Positions 26,810 through 35,516 of a stretch of 64,000 nt of DNA are shown in pieces. The stretch lies in NCBI GenBank assembly GCA_944390765.1, contig CALXQM010000010.1:32693-96692 (forward strand), read 5' to 3'. The position numbers and the translations under genes were made by a program. The first letter of the stretch is position 1. Each line of letters starts with the position of its first letter. This DNA is from an uncultured Alphaproteobacteria bacterium. Its GTDB lineage: Bacteria > Pseudomonadota > Alphaproteobacteria > UBA3830. The notes under the pieces are model-generated. The model did not search any database and was not told where the DNA came from. It saw nothing but the letters and a program-made list of their open reading frames with translations.

Positions 26810-27154
26810 TTAAAAAGAATTTTTTAATATGCAAAATATTAGTACTATAAAAAAATGTATAATGGAAATCATTACGGCGCTACTAGCTACATCCTTTGCT
26901 TTTTTTGATAATAAATGTTTTTCCAATGAAATACGATTGACAACTGTTTCTATAGCAGTATTAAAAGCTTCTGCAATCAGAACCAGAAAATAAGAAGAAA
27001 ATATATATAAACAATCAGTTAAAGGCAATTTAACAACTATAACTAGTATCAAGCAAATTAAACCTAAAAATAATTCTTGTTTAAAAGCCCTTTCTTTTAA
27101 TAATTCAAGAAGACCATTTATAGAACTTATCAAAGCAAAAAACAAACTTTTCAT
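26810..27154 (-). CDS. dgkA: Diacylglycerol kinase
   Basis: Small integral-membrane kinase (114 aa, three hydrophobic segments) phosphorylating diacylglycerol to phosphatidic acid. The signature EAFNTAIETVVNRIS matches the family (E..NTAIE..VDRIS) with Asn instead of the usual Asp; KKAKDVASSAV and the N-terminal NGLLELLKERAFKQEL are also typical. It overlaps the phosphoethanolamine transferase gene by 4 bp. That enzyme releases diacylglycerol from PE, so this kinase plausibly recycles its by-product. Confidence 0.93.
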   Translation of the reverse strand: MKSLFFALISSINGLLELLKERAFKQELFLGLICLILVIVVKLPLTDCLYIFSSYFLVLIAEAFNTAIETVVNRISLEKHLLSKKAKDVASSAVMISIIHFFIVLIFCILKNSF

Positions 27155-28530
27155 ATCGATTCCTCAAAAATACTATTTTCTACTTTTATATTTTTATTAG
27201 CTAATCTAAATAGAATCATAATGGAATGTATAAGTGTATTAGTTTTATAAACTTTGTGCAAATTCCATTTACTTATAAATTTTGCGTTGGTTTTTTTATA
27301 ATTTTCTGAAAGCCATATAATAAAAGGAATTGAAAACATCATCGGAGATGCTAATGTATCTGAATGAAAAAATATACAATCTTGAGTATCTCTTACATCT
27401 TCCCCATGATCTGAAAAATATAACAAACAGCTATTTTCATTTTTTTTATTTAGCATATCTATAAATTTATATAAAATATAGTCGGTATAAACTATACTAT
27501 TATCATATTCACTTATAGTTTTTCTAATAATATTTGAATTATCATGAAATAATTCAAAATTTTTGGGATATCTATTAACATATGTAGAATGTGAACCTAA
27601 TAAGTGTAAAAATATAACTTTTTTATATGCTGGATCATTTAAAGCTTTTTTAAAAGGTTCAAATAAAAGCTCATCAAAACAATATCCATTAAAACTTGAG
27701 AAATACCTTTGCGTAATAAATAAGCAATAATCAGCTTGATTTGCAATAATTGCAATTTCATTATCGAATCTACCGCTATTAACTTGTATAGACAACCAAA
27801 ATGTCTTAAATCCCGCTTGTTTTAAAAAAGAAATTATATCTCCATTAGAGAATTTATCAAAAGTCAATGCTTCTTTTAGAACTGCTAATGTCGAACAATG
27901 AGCTGATGAAACTTTGTCAAATAAATATAAATTCTCCTTTATTTTATTTAAATATGGATTTGTTTTCCTTGAATATCCATATAAGCTCATATGAACTCTA
28001 GTAGCAGACTCACCAATAACTACAACATATGTTTGTGGATATTTCTCAGAAATTAAACTTCTAATTTCTCCATAAGAAAAACCCTTACGTTCTCTAAAGC
28101 ATTTTTCATTGAATAACTTTTCATTATAATAATTAATATAGAATTCAATTATTCTACTCAGTGTTGGCTTATATTTATAATAAATACAGTTAGCTAAAAC
28201 CATTCCTAAAATATAAAATAATAATATTAATTTAGGGAATTTTTTATAAATTTTTGATTTTAAAGAATGAACCAAAAGTATTATAGAAACGATTATTTCA
28301 CTCAATATAAAAATTATCAACTTCAAATTTAAAAAATTAGAAAAAAATTCAGTTGTTTCTTTAATGTTTGTATTAAATACAGCTTTAACACTGAGATAAT
28401 CTATTTCTCCCGAAAATAAAAATATATGAATAGTATCTATAAAATTGGGAATATAAAATAGAATAAAATAAAACCATATAAAAATGTTTTTATATTTATG
28501 CGTGGTATAAAAAGGTATTATGTTTAACAA
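27151..28530 (-). CDS. Phosphoethanolamine transferase (EptA/CptA family)
   Basis: 459 aa: hydrophobic N-terminal half with about four to five membrane segments (to about residue 130), then a periplasmic sulfatase/alkaline-phosphatase-fold domain. The catalytic segment VVVIGESATRVHMSLYGYSR holds the metal-binding Glu and nucleophile Thr; HLLGSHSTYVNRYP and YFSDHGEDV supply further Zn-binding His and Asp. The LYGYSRKTNP form resembles CptA/OpgE-like members as much as EptA, so the acceptor (lipid A, core sugar or a periplasmic glucan) is open. Co-transcribed with dgkA by a 4-bp overlap. Confidence 0.85.
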   Translation of the reverse strand: MLNIIPFYTTHKYKNIFIWFYFILFYIPNFIDTIHIFLFSGEIDYLSVKAVFNTNIKETTEFFSNFLNLKLIIFILSEIIVSIILLVHSLKSKIYKKFPKLILLFYILGMVLANCIYYKYKPTLSRIIEFYINYYNEKLFNEKCFRERKGFSYGEIRSLISEKYPQTYVVVIGESATRVHMSLYGYSRKTNPYLNKIKENLYLFDKVSSAHCSTLAVLKEALTFDKFSNGDIISFLKQAGFKTFWLSIQVNSGRFDNEIAIIANQADYCLFITQRYFSSFNGYCFDELLFEPFKKALNDPAYKKVIFLHLLGSHSTYVNRYPKNFELFHDNSNIIRKTISEYDNSIVYTDYILYKFIDMLNKKNENSCLLYFSDHGEDVRDTQDCIFFHSDTLASPMMFSIPFIIWLSENYKKTNAKFISKWNLHKVYKTNTLIHSIMILFRLANKNIKVENSIFEESI

Positions 28531-28634
28531 CGTAAGAATAAAATGTATAGCTAAGTAATTAAATGTAAGAATATTATTATATCATCTTAGAGCTATCTCC
28601 AAAATAAATGGATAAAATACATATGGCCAAATAA

Positions 28635-29867
28635 TCATAAAGAATTACTTTTGGGATATTTATCTTCAATAAATAATACAGTCAATATCGCAATAGTTAC
28701 GGAAACTATCAATAAAGACATACTTATTTGGTAATCTGATGCGCTATAAAAGGTATTATTGCCTTTTGATAAATCTAAAATAAATCCTACTCCAGGTATT
28801 AAAAATGTACTACCAAGCATAGTGATAGTATTCACTACTCCAGTAATAGTAGCTCCTAATTCCTTAGAAACAAGTAGTAATGCATATGGAAAAGCTAAGA
28901 ACTGACAAGAAACTACTGCTCCTGTTAAAAATAATATAGGATATAGAATATATATAGGCATATTAATAAAAATAATACAACAAAATAAAACTAATAGTAT
29001 TACAGATCCACAAAACATAACTTTTTTATAACTTTGTAGAATATGAGATATATGGGCAATAACTGGCCCACCTATTATATTTCCTAAAAAAACTAAGCTA
29101 ATAGCAAAAGCAGATTGCTCTTTAGTATAACCATAAACGTGTCTTATGAATGAAATTCCCCATGCATCAGTAAATGTCGAAATAGAACCTAATACCATCA
29201 TGGAAAATATACCTATCCAAATATATTGGTTGCTACTGGAAATAATTTTTAAATTTTGAAATATAGGTTTTTCGTTAGAAATTTCATTGTTACTGACTTT
29301 ACTAGTATTTTTCAAAAAAATTAGTCCTATTAACGAAAAAATAAAACCTAAAATCCCCATACAAATAAGTACATTTTTCCAATAAAATATAGAAGACAAA
29401 TATGTCAGGGTTGGACTGCAAATGACAGGACCAAGACTTCCAATAGATATAGCAATACTTGAAATTAGTGCAACTTTATCCGAAGGGAAATAATCATTTG
29501 TTACCTTCATTATTAATACGAAAGCGAAAGAACTGCTACAACCTAAAAAAATTTGAGAAATTGCTGCAAATATATAACTTTGTGAACACACTAATAATAT
29601 AATTCCAAAAGAAAATAAAGAGAAAGTTAGAACAGCTATCTTTTTCACTTCCATTTTATCTATTATTAATCCTACAGGGATTTGCATTATAGTATAAGCA
29701 AGATAAAATAAGCTAATTAGCGAACCTAATTGAGTAGCACTAATTGAAAAATAACTCTGTAATTCTTCATTTAGCACACTTGGGACTGCAGATCTTATTC
29801 CATATTGATATACAAAAAATAATACGCAAAATGAAAGTAAAAATATTGCCACATTTTTTTTATTCAT
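28635..29867 (-). CDS. Major facilitator superfamily transporter
   Basis: 410 aa with about 12 hydrophobic segments and a short basic C-terminus. The loop after TM2 has GLIIDKMEVKK, the reduced form of the MFS GxxxDRxGR motif. Closest in general character to the phthalate/hexuronate-type (ACS) and bacterial intracellular-niche MFS carriers, but I cannot name a substrate. It overlaps tatD by 8 bp and appears to be third in metG-tatD-MFS. Confidence 0.85.
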   Translation of the reverse strand: MNKKNVAIFLLSFCVLFFVYQYGIRSAVPSVLNEELQSYFSISATQLGSLISLFYLAYTIMQIPVGLIIDKMEVKKIAVLTFSLFSFGIILLVCSQSYIFAAISQIFLGCSSSFAFVLIMKVTNDYFPSDKVALISSIAISIGSLGPVICSPTLTYLSSIFYWKNVLICMGILGFIFSLIGLIFLKNTSKVSNNEISNEKPIFQNLKIISSSNQYIWIGIFSMMVLGSISTFTDAWGISFIRHVYGYTKEQSAFAISLVFLGNIIGGPVIAHISHILQSYKKVMFCGSVILLVLFCCIIFINMPIYILYPILFLTGAVVSCQFLAFPYALLLVSKELGATITGVVNTITMLGSTFLIPGVGFILDLSKGNNTFYSASDYQISMSLLIVSVTIAILTVLFIEDKYPKSNSL

Positions 29868-30696
29868 TAGATATTTCTCCTTTTATTTTCCTAAAAAAAC
29901 GATAAAAATTCTTTGTAGTAGTTAACTCAATATCCGATATTGACATATTTTTTAAAAATGCAATTTTATTAGCAATCAAAGGAATAAAACTTGGTTCATT
30001 AACTTTCCCTCTAAAAGGTTCAGGGGCTAACCAAGGGGCATCTGTTTCAAGTAATATATAATCTAGAGGAATCCATTTTACAGCTTCCTGCAATTGTTGA
30101 CTTTTTTTGAAAGTTAATATGCCTCCTATTCCTATCATATAGCTTTTGGATATAAGACTTTTAGCCAAATCTATATCTCCTGAAAAACAGTGTATAACAG
30201 CATTAATTCTTGGATGTGTTGAGAGAATATCTAAAGTATCTTTCCAAGATTCTCTACTATGAATAGAAACCGGCAAATTAAATTGTTCGGCTAAACTTAG
30301 CTGAAAATCAAAGATTTCTTTTTGTTCTTTAATATTATTATTTTTATAATAATCTAGACCTATTTCTCCTATTCCTATCGTCTTGTGTAACTGACAAATA
30401 TCCTGAAAATTTCTATAAATATCTTCTTTGGGAAATTTTAACAAATGTTCTTTAACATAGTCAGGATGTATACCAATTGTATTATAAATCTCATAATATT
30501 TTTCAGATAATGCTATTAATTCATGAATTTCATATAAGCTAGTACAAATATTTAATAATATATTAACCTTAGATTCTACAGCCCTATTTTTTACTGATTT
30601 AATATCATAATAATTAAAAGAGTCATTAATATTTTTCAATTTCAAAAAACTTTTATAAGAAGAATCGTAAATATGACAATGCGAATCTACAAACAT
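29860..30696 (-). CDS. tatD: TatD-family metal-dependent deoxyribonuclease
   Basis: TIM-barrel metallohydrolase; TatD proteins are 3'-5' DNases involved in DNA repair and quality control. Metal ligands in order: HxH in VDSHCHIYD, Glu in GEIGLDYY, His in SIHSRE, His in VIHCFSGD and Asp in LLETDAPWLAPEPFRG. 278 aa, slightly longer than the usual 260. It begins immediately after the metG stop codon; metG-tatD is a common pair. Confidence 0.93.
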   Translation of the reverse strand: MFVDSHCHIYDSSYKSFLKLKNINDSFNYYDIKSVKNRAVESKVNILLNICTSLYEIHELIALSEKYYEIYNTIGIHPDYVKEHLLKFPKEDIYRNFQDICQLHKTIGIGEIGLDYYKNNNIKEQKEIFDFQLSLAEQFNLPVSIHSRESWKDTLDILSTHPRINAVIHCFSGDIDLAKSLISKSYMIGIGGILTFKKSQQLQEAVKWIPLDYILLETDAPWLAPEPFRGKVNEPSFIPLIANKIAFLKNMSISDIELTTTKNFYRFFRKIKGEISNE

Positions 30697-32181
30697 CTAT
30701 TTTTCTCTTGGAAACAAAGGATAAGAATGAGGAAATATCTGCGTTTGAAAGTTCTCATTAATCTCTGAAAACAACTTTCCTTTAATATTCATAAAATCAA
30801 AAATCTTTTTAGCTGTATTTGGCATAAAAGGATCAATACCGAATGCGATTGCTCTAATACTTTCACAAAGAACAGTTAATACACTATCAAGCTCCGAATT
30901 TTGTGTTCTAGATAATTCCCATGGTTTAACATCGTTTACAAATTTATTAGATTCAGATATTAAGTCCCAAATTACATTTAAAGCACCATTGAGATCTTGT
31001 TTATTAATTAATGGTCTTAATTTGTTTATTAAATTTCGCGAATGATTAAATAATTCGCTACAAGCTTCTGAAAAATTATAATCTGCTATAAATTTTCCTT
31101 CTCTTTTCTGAATAAAAGCTAATACCCTTTGAACCAAATTTCCTAAATCATTAGCTAAATCATAAGAAATTCTTTTTTTTAATGCTTCTTCGGAAAAATC
31201 TCCATCTTCTCCAAATTTTACTTCTTTCATCATAAAATATCTAATACAATCTACCCCATATTTATTAACCATACTTTTTGGATCGATAACATTACCAATA
31301 GACTTAGACATTTTCTGACCATTACTTGTCCACCATCCATGTGCAAAAATACGTTTAGGTAAAGATATACCTGCCGACATTAAAAAAGCTGGCCAATAAA
31401 CCGCATGAAAGCGAAGAATTTCTTTTCCTACAATGTGAATGCACTCTTTCATTTTTTGTTCGGCTATACTCATATTATCAGGAAAACCAAATGTGGTTAA
31501 ATAGTTTGCTAAAGCATCGATCCAAACATACATAACATGACCAATCGAATTTGGAACATCAATTCCCCAATTAAATTTACTACGGGAAATACAAAGATCT
31601 TTTAATCCACTTTTAACAAAACTAATAACTTCATTACGTCTACTCTGAGGGGCAATAAAATCTGGATGAGAATTATAGTATTCTAAAAGTTTATCTTGAT
31701 AAGATGATAATTTAAAAAAATATGATTCCTCCTCCATCCACTCTACCTTACCACCACTTGGAGCCAAACCATTTACAATTTCATCTTCAGAAACAAAAAC
31801 CTCATCTCTAGGATCATACCAACCTGAATACTTACTTTTATAAATATCTTTTTCTATCATAGACCATAATTTTTGGGCAGATTTAATATGTCTTGGTTCT
31901 GTTGTACGTATGAAATCATCATATGATATATTCATTAATTCAGACATTTCGCGAAATTTCATAGACATAAAATCACTGAACGCATGTACTTCCATACCGG
32001 ATTTTTCTGCTGAACGTGCTACTTTAATTCCGTGTTCATCTGTTCCTGTAGAAAAATGAACTTGTTGTCCATCCAATCTATTGAAACGAGCTAAAATATC
32101 AGCTGCTGTACTTGCATAAGCATGCCCAATATGTGGTTCTCCATTAATATAGTATATAGGTGTTGTAACGCAAAATGTCAT
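30697..32181 (-). CDS. metG: Methionyl-tRNA synthetase
   Basis: Class I synthetase for tRNA-Met. 494 aa: HIGH at 17-20 in NGEPHIGHAY, KMSKS at about 290 in SNGQKMSKSIGN, then a helical anticodon-binding domain with FVNDVKPWEL. The four-Cys Zn knuckle of E. coli MetG is absent (the insert reads YSGWYDPRDEVFVSEDEI), which fits the zinc-free MetG2 type common in alphaproteobacteria. No C-terminal EMAP-like tRNA-binding domain. Confidence 0.96.
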   Translation of the reverse strand: MTFCVTTPIYYINGEPHIGHAYASTAADILARFNRLDGQQVHFSTGTDEHGIKVARSAEKSGMEVHAFSDFMSMKFREMSELMNISYDDFIRTTEPRHIKSAQKLWSMIEKDIYKSKYSGWYDPRDEVFVSEDEIVNGLAPSGGKVEWMEEESYFFKLSSYQDKLLEYYNSHPDFIAPQSRRNEVISFVKSGLKDLCISRSKFNWGIDVPNSIGHVMYVWIDALANYLTTFGFPDNMSIAEQKMKECIHIVGKEILRFHAVYWPAFLMSAGISLPKRIFAHGWWTSNGQKMSKSIGNVIDPKSMVNKYGVDCIRYFMMKEVKFGEDGDFSEEALKKRISYDLANDLGNLVQRVLAFIQKREGKFIADYNFSEACSELFNHSRNLINKLRPLINKQDLNGALNVIWDLISESNKFVNDVKPWELSRTQNSELDSVLTVLCESIRAIAFGIDPFMPNTAKKIFDFMNIKGKLFSEINENFQTQIFPHSYPLFPREK

Positions 32182-32271
32182 AAAAGTTCCTTGATTTATA
32201 TAAAAATTATTATTTTATATATAATAAACATAATTGAAAGAAAATTTCTAGAACAATATAAAATTCTGAAA

Positions 32272-32310
32272 ATAAAAAAAGAATGAAATGATATAAATCA
32301 CTTCATTCTT
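32272..32310 (-). terminator. Rho-independent terminator of the secreted-protein operon
   Basis: On the minus strand: AAGAATGAAGTGAT, loop TTAT, ATCATTTCATTCTT (one G-T pair), then a run of seven T. It follows the stop of the gene at 32333-32887 by about 20 bp. Confidence 0.85.
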
Positions 32311-32332
32311 ATTCAGTAAAAAACAGTAATAT

Positions 32333-32887
32333 TTAAAATTCTCCTAACAATTCATCTGGAATTTCTATAGGTTGACTCTTAATTTTACGTTTTCTTTCTA
32401 TATCGCTACGGTTTTTTTCTATAACATCTATATATTGTTTCCTAGAATTTATCATTCCATTTATTTGATCTAACACAAAAGAACTTGAAACATCATTATC
32501 AACTAAGCCATAATTCCCATTATACGACTGTGAAAACTCTAAAAATCTCTTTGCAATTAATAAATTCTCTATAGAACCATATTCTAATGCCCCCTCTTTA
32601 CGTTTCTCCATTCCAATAAGACGAGCAGCTTCTTTTACTCCATCCATAACTGAATCTGTAAATTTTCTAGTGTTAAATTCCATTTCTGGATTATAAGACT
32701 TCCCTCCAAAATTTGATACAAATGCATCAGCATATTCATTATCATCTCGGATTTTCTTCAATTCTGATACAATAGTCTTAAGATCCATTATATTATTATG
32801 GACAATTGAAAAAAATTTTTCTAATTCTATATTCATTGAATATAAATTCAAAGACGTAAATAGACAAAAAATAATATATTTAAACAT
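32333..32887 (-). CDS. Predicted secreted protein, unknown function
   Basis: 184 aa. N-terminus MFKYIIFCLFTSLNLYSMNI is a short signal peptide, probably cleaved after about residue 17. The rest is soluble, mostly helical and highly charged, with a Gly-Ser-Tyr patch around FVSNFGGKSYNPEMEFNTRK and a basic region near the end (ERKRKIKS). No Cys after the signal. Last gene before a strong terminator, so it belongs with the upstream genes up to 35226. I do not recognise the family. Confidence 0.7.
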   Translation of the reverse strand: MFKYIIFCLFTSLNLYSMNIELEKFFSIVHNNIMDLKTIVSELKKIRDDNEYADAFVSNFGGKSYNPEMEFNTRKFTDSVMDGVKEAARLIGMEKRKEGALEYGSIENLLIAKRFLEFSQSYNGNYGLVDNDVSSSFVLDQINGMINSRKQYIDVIEKNRSDIERKRKIKSQPIEIPDELLGEF

Positions 32888-32911
32888 GATTTAACTCCAT
32901 AACTATATTTT

Positions 32912-33415
32912 TTATAGTTGATCACACTCATCAAATAAACCAGAAGCTATTCTAGTAGATGAGCTCTGAAGACCTCTATTTTGCTTTGCTTTATCTATTA
33001 TTGTTCTCACAAACTCTTGTTGTCTTAATGTTTTTATTATCGCATCATATGTCGCTTTTAATATCAAATAAACAGATGCCTTTTCCTTATTGTCCTTAGT
33101 TTGATCTACAATTTTTAAACAATTGGACTGAAAAGTATTAAATTGCCTTCTTATTTTATTGAGATTCTCATTATCAAAAGTGCTCAAAAGATCTGTAAAA
33201 GCTCTAGAAGAACTAATATTAGATGTATTTTCATCATCTACTAATATATATGGAATTCTCTTCTTTATGGCTACTTCCGTTGGTGCTGATGCTTTTTGTA
33301 CTATCTGCTTTCTAAAAGTTGTAGCAACACTTTCTAATTCTCCATTATTAATATTACATGCAATTACATTAATTGTTGTAAATACTATAGGAGCTATAAA
33401 TAAACATCTATGCAT
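32912..33415 (-). CDS. Predicted secreted or lipoprotein-like protein, unknown function
   Basis: 167 aa from ATG 33415, which lies 7 nt after AGAGG; a longer frame starting upstream has no ribosome site and adds an implausible N-terminus. MHRCLFIAPIVFTTINVIAC looks like a signal peptide ending in VIAC, which may be a lipobox although the +1 Cys context (Asn next) is unusual. The body is helical and polar, with FQSNCLKIVDQTKDNKEKAS and a second Cys near the C-terminus (FDECDQL). 24 bp separate it from the next gene. Family not recognised. Confidence 0.65.
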   Translation of the reverse strand: MHRCLFIAPIVFTTINVIACNINNGELESVATTFRKQIVQKASAPTEVAIKKRIPYILVDDENTSNISSSRAFTDLLSTFDNENLNKIRRQFNTFQSNCLKIVDQTKDNKEKASVYLILKATYDAIIKTLRQQEFVRTIIDKAKQNRGLQSSSTRIASGLFDECDQL

Positions 33416-33431
33416 GACAACACCTCTACCA

Positions 33432-33710
33432 CTAATTTTCCTTAATATTCCCGAGAATAGAATCAATTGCAATACTATTATCAGGTATTTTGTAAATATA
33501 ATCAAACAGCATTAATGCCTCAGTAACAAATTCATCTCCTTTACTATTAGTATAACTTAAAAACATTACATTATCAAGCTTTTGTTCTATATTAGAGAGT
33601 ATATTTTTAACTAACTCTTCACTAATATTCTCAATAATTTGCTGAGGAAGAGACATTTTTTCAGCATGTATATTTTTCATACCTATTTTTGTCGCTAAAT
33701 CAATAATCAT
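33432..33710 (-). pseudogene. Possible out-of-frame 3' part of the upstream 486-aa gene
   Basis: A 92-codon frame with no Shine-Dalgarno before its ATG. The same frame is open upstream, without any ATG, back to about 33797, running past the stop codon (33766-33768) of the preceding gene. The two frames meet at a run of eight T (minus strand, 33779-33772); removing one T joins them into one protein of about 600 aa. So this may be the true C-terminus of that gene, separated by a real frameshift, a slippery tract or a sequence error. Alternatively it is a small independent gene (MIIDLATKIGMKNIHAEKMS at its start). Confidence 0.5.
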
Positions 33711-33765
33711 AGAATCGTTTATATTTAAAGGTTTGATTATAAAACTTAAAAAAGCTTTACTTTTA

Positions 33766-35226
33766 TTATTTAAAAAAAAGGCAAATTTGCTGAGAATTTA
33801 GTTGGCTTAAATCTATTCCTGTTAAATCTAAGCAATTTTTAATTATATCTTGATAATATTTAAGGTATAAAAAACTTGAACTTATATTTCTAAGTCCTCT
33901 AAATTCAACAACAGCACCCCCAAACATTTCGGTTTCTATTACTTTTTTATAACGTCCCATTGCATCGTTTTTATCTAGAGGAAATGGAGGAGAAAGCAAA
34001 TCTAAATTTTGATCATCTTGGTTTTCCAAAACAATTTTAATTCTATCTTCACCATCAATTATTGAATTGGTATGTACTATCTTAACTTCTCCATATGGAA
34101 ATTCGGTGGAATGCACGACTAACTCATGATAATTATGAGGGAATATTCTGGAAAAAGCAGGAATATTTCTTAGCATGACAGTTGTTATAAAACCTTTTTC
34201 TAAAAGCTGATTAACCGATTTTTCTGGAAGAAAGCAATGTGGAAATAAACCTCGTAAATCTAAAGGTACTCCCATATTTGAAAAAAACTGTTCTCCATAA
34301 TTAGCTCTATAAAAGTTGGATAGCAAATCCTTTAAAAGCAAAGCTTTCCCTTGAGCAAAAAATATTTCTGTATAAGATAGTTGAGATAAAAAAAGCGAAG
34401 ATATTGGATCGACTAGACATCCTATCGATAACTGATCTTTTATTTCTTTCAACAGATGTGAAAACGGTCTGCGCGACATAAAAGGAACGAAGCGTTTTGC
34501 ATCCATCTGAGTATCAATACATTGAATGATATTATCTAATTGTTCATTGTCATCTTCAAGTGATTGACTTGCCATCATGACCATTGTATGAGCTTGAAGA
34601 AATGTTAACCCACCTATAGCAGAACGGAAAAAATAGCCATCATCCGTTCGCTGCTTAAATGGCAGTATTCCCAATAATTTTTCAAAAACATAATTCTCAT
34701 CATCTCCAAACAAACTGTAGCATAAATCAACAGTGTATTTTAATGGATGTTGTACAGTCATTTGAGGAGTTAGAGATATTATGTCAACATGTTTTATTTC
34801 TTGTTCGTGAATCTGATCTAAAAATTCCTCAGAAATTACTTGAAATTCTAATGCACGCAAATTATCAAATAAAGAACCGATAGTTAGTGTTCCACTGTTC
34901 TTCTTTATTAACTCTATAACTGTTGTTATTTGTTCGAGAGCAAGCTTCAATAAATCTTTTTCTTTATAAGAAAAAGGTTCTGTTACAAATTCTAAACCAG
35001 TTCCATCTATTTCTAAATGCCAAATTTTTCTTTCATCCTGTTTTGCATAAAATATAGGTCGCTTTTGGTAATGGTAATTGTTTTTCGCCCAGGCACATAA
35101 CCCTCCACAGGTTTGAAATTCAAACCCGATTTTGAACGGCATACAATTAGCTTCCATTCCGTATATATCGTATATATTTGGAAATACAGCAAAACAAATA
35201 ATACAAATTGATATCAAAAATTTCAT
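33766..35226 (-). CDS. Secreted protein with amidoligase-like N-terminal region
   Basis: 486 aa with a signal peptide (MKFLISICIICFAVFPNIYD, cleavage near residue 23). The mature N-terminus reads FKIGFEFQTCGG, then HLEIDGTGLEFVTEPFSYKE. This pattern (G-x-E-h-Q ... D-G-x-G-x-E-h-V-T-x-P) resembles the putative amidoligase / glutamate-cysteine-ligase-like fold, in which these acidic residues bind metal-ATP; a late VVEFRGLRNI could be a further strand. A periplasmic or exported member would be odd because ATP is absent there, so either it is delivered into a host cell or the fold is used otherwise. Its reading frame stops at a T8 run and may continue at 33432. First gene of a four-frame operon with its own promoter. 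Confidence 0.5.
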   Translation of the reverse strand: MKFLISICIICFAVFPNIYDIYGMEANCMPFKIGFEFQTCGGLCAWAKNNYHYQKRPIFYAKQDERKIWHLEIDGTGLEFVTEPFSYKEKDLLKLALEQITTVIELIKKNSGTLTIGSLFDNLRALEFQVISEEFLDQIHEQEIKHVDIISLTPQMTVQHPLKYTVDLCYSLFGDDENYVFEKLLGILPFKQRTDDGYFFRSAIGGLTFLQAHTMVMMASQSLEDDNEQLDNIIQCIDTQMDAKRFVPFMSRRPFSHLLKEIKDQLSIGCLVDPISSLFLSQLSYTEIFFAQGKALLLKDLLSNFYRANYGEQFFSNMGVPLDLRGLFPHCFLPEKSVNQLLEKGFITTVMLRNIPAFSRIFPHNYHELVVHSTEFPYGEVKIVHTNSIIDGEDRIKIVLENQDDQNLDLLSPPFPLDKNDAMGRYKKVIETEMFGGAVVEFRGLRNISSSFLYLKYYQDIIKNCLDLTGIDLSQLNSQQICLFFK

Positions 35227-35253
35227 TATTATTTATCCCATCTCTAATTTATT

Positions 35254-35283
35254 ATATTACCATAACAATAAGTAAATTGTCAA
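35254..35283 (-). promoter_or_regulatory. Promoter of the secreted-protein operon
   Basis: On the minus strand -35 TTGACA (35283-35278), an 18-bp spacer and -10 TAATAT (35259-35254), about 27 bp upstream of the ATG at 35226. Confidence 0.65.
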
Positions 35284-35447
35284 CTAAAGCTTTTAATAAT
35301 TAATTTATAGTAAAAAGTTAAACAATCTATTTTAAAATCAAAAACATATTTATGTAGTACAAAGACGAAAAATTTAACTAAATAACATCATGATTTTATT
35401 TGAAAATTTAATGTATTATTACTATACGACAATGATAATAATTATTA

Positions 35448-35475
35448 ATTAAGAAAAAATTAATTTTTTCTTAAT
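35448..35475. other. Perfect 28-bp AT palindrome
   Basis: ATTAAGAAAAAATT followed by its exact reverse complement AATTTTTTCTTAAT. It lies between the two divergent promoters at 35254-35283 and 35482-35510, so it could be a regulator site, a cruciform or a bidirectional termination signal; AT-richness makes chance more likely than usual. Confidence 0.5.
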
Positions 35476-35481
35476 AATCTC

Positions 35482-35510
35482 TTGAAAATTAATAAAAAAC
35501 ACTTTATATA
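35482..35510 (+). promoter_or_regulatory. Promoter of candidate small RNA
   Basis: -35 TTGAAA (35482-35487), 17-bp spacer, -10 TATATA (35505-35510). The only thing downstream on this strand is a terminator about 55 bp later. Confidence 0.55.
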
Positions 35511-35516
35511 TAGAAA

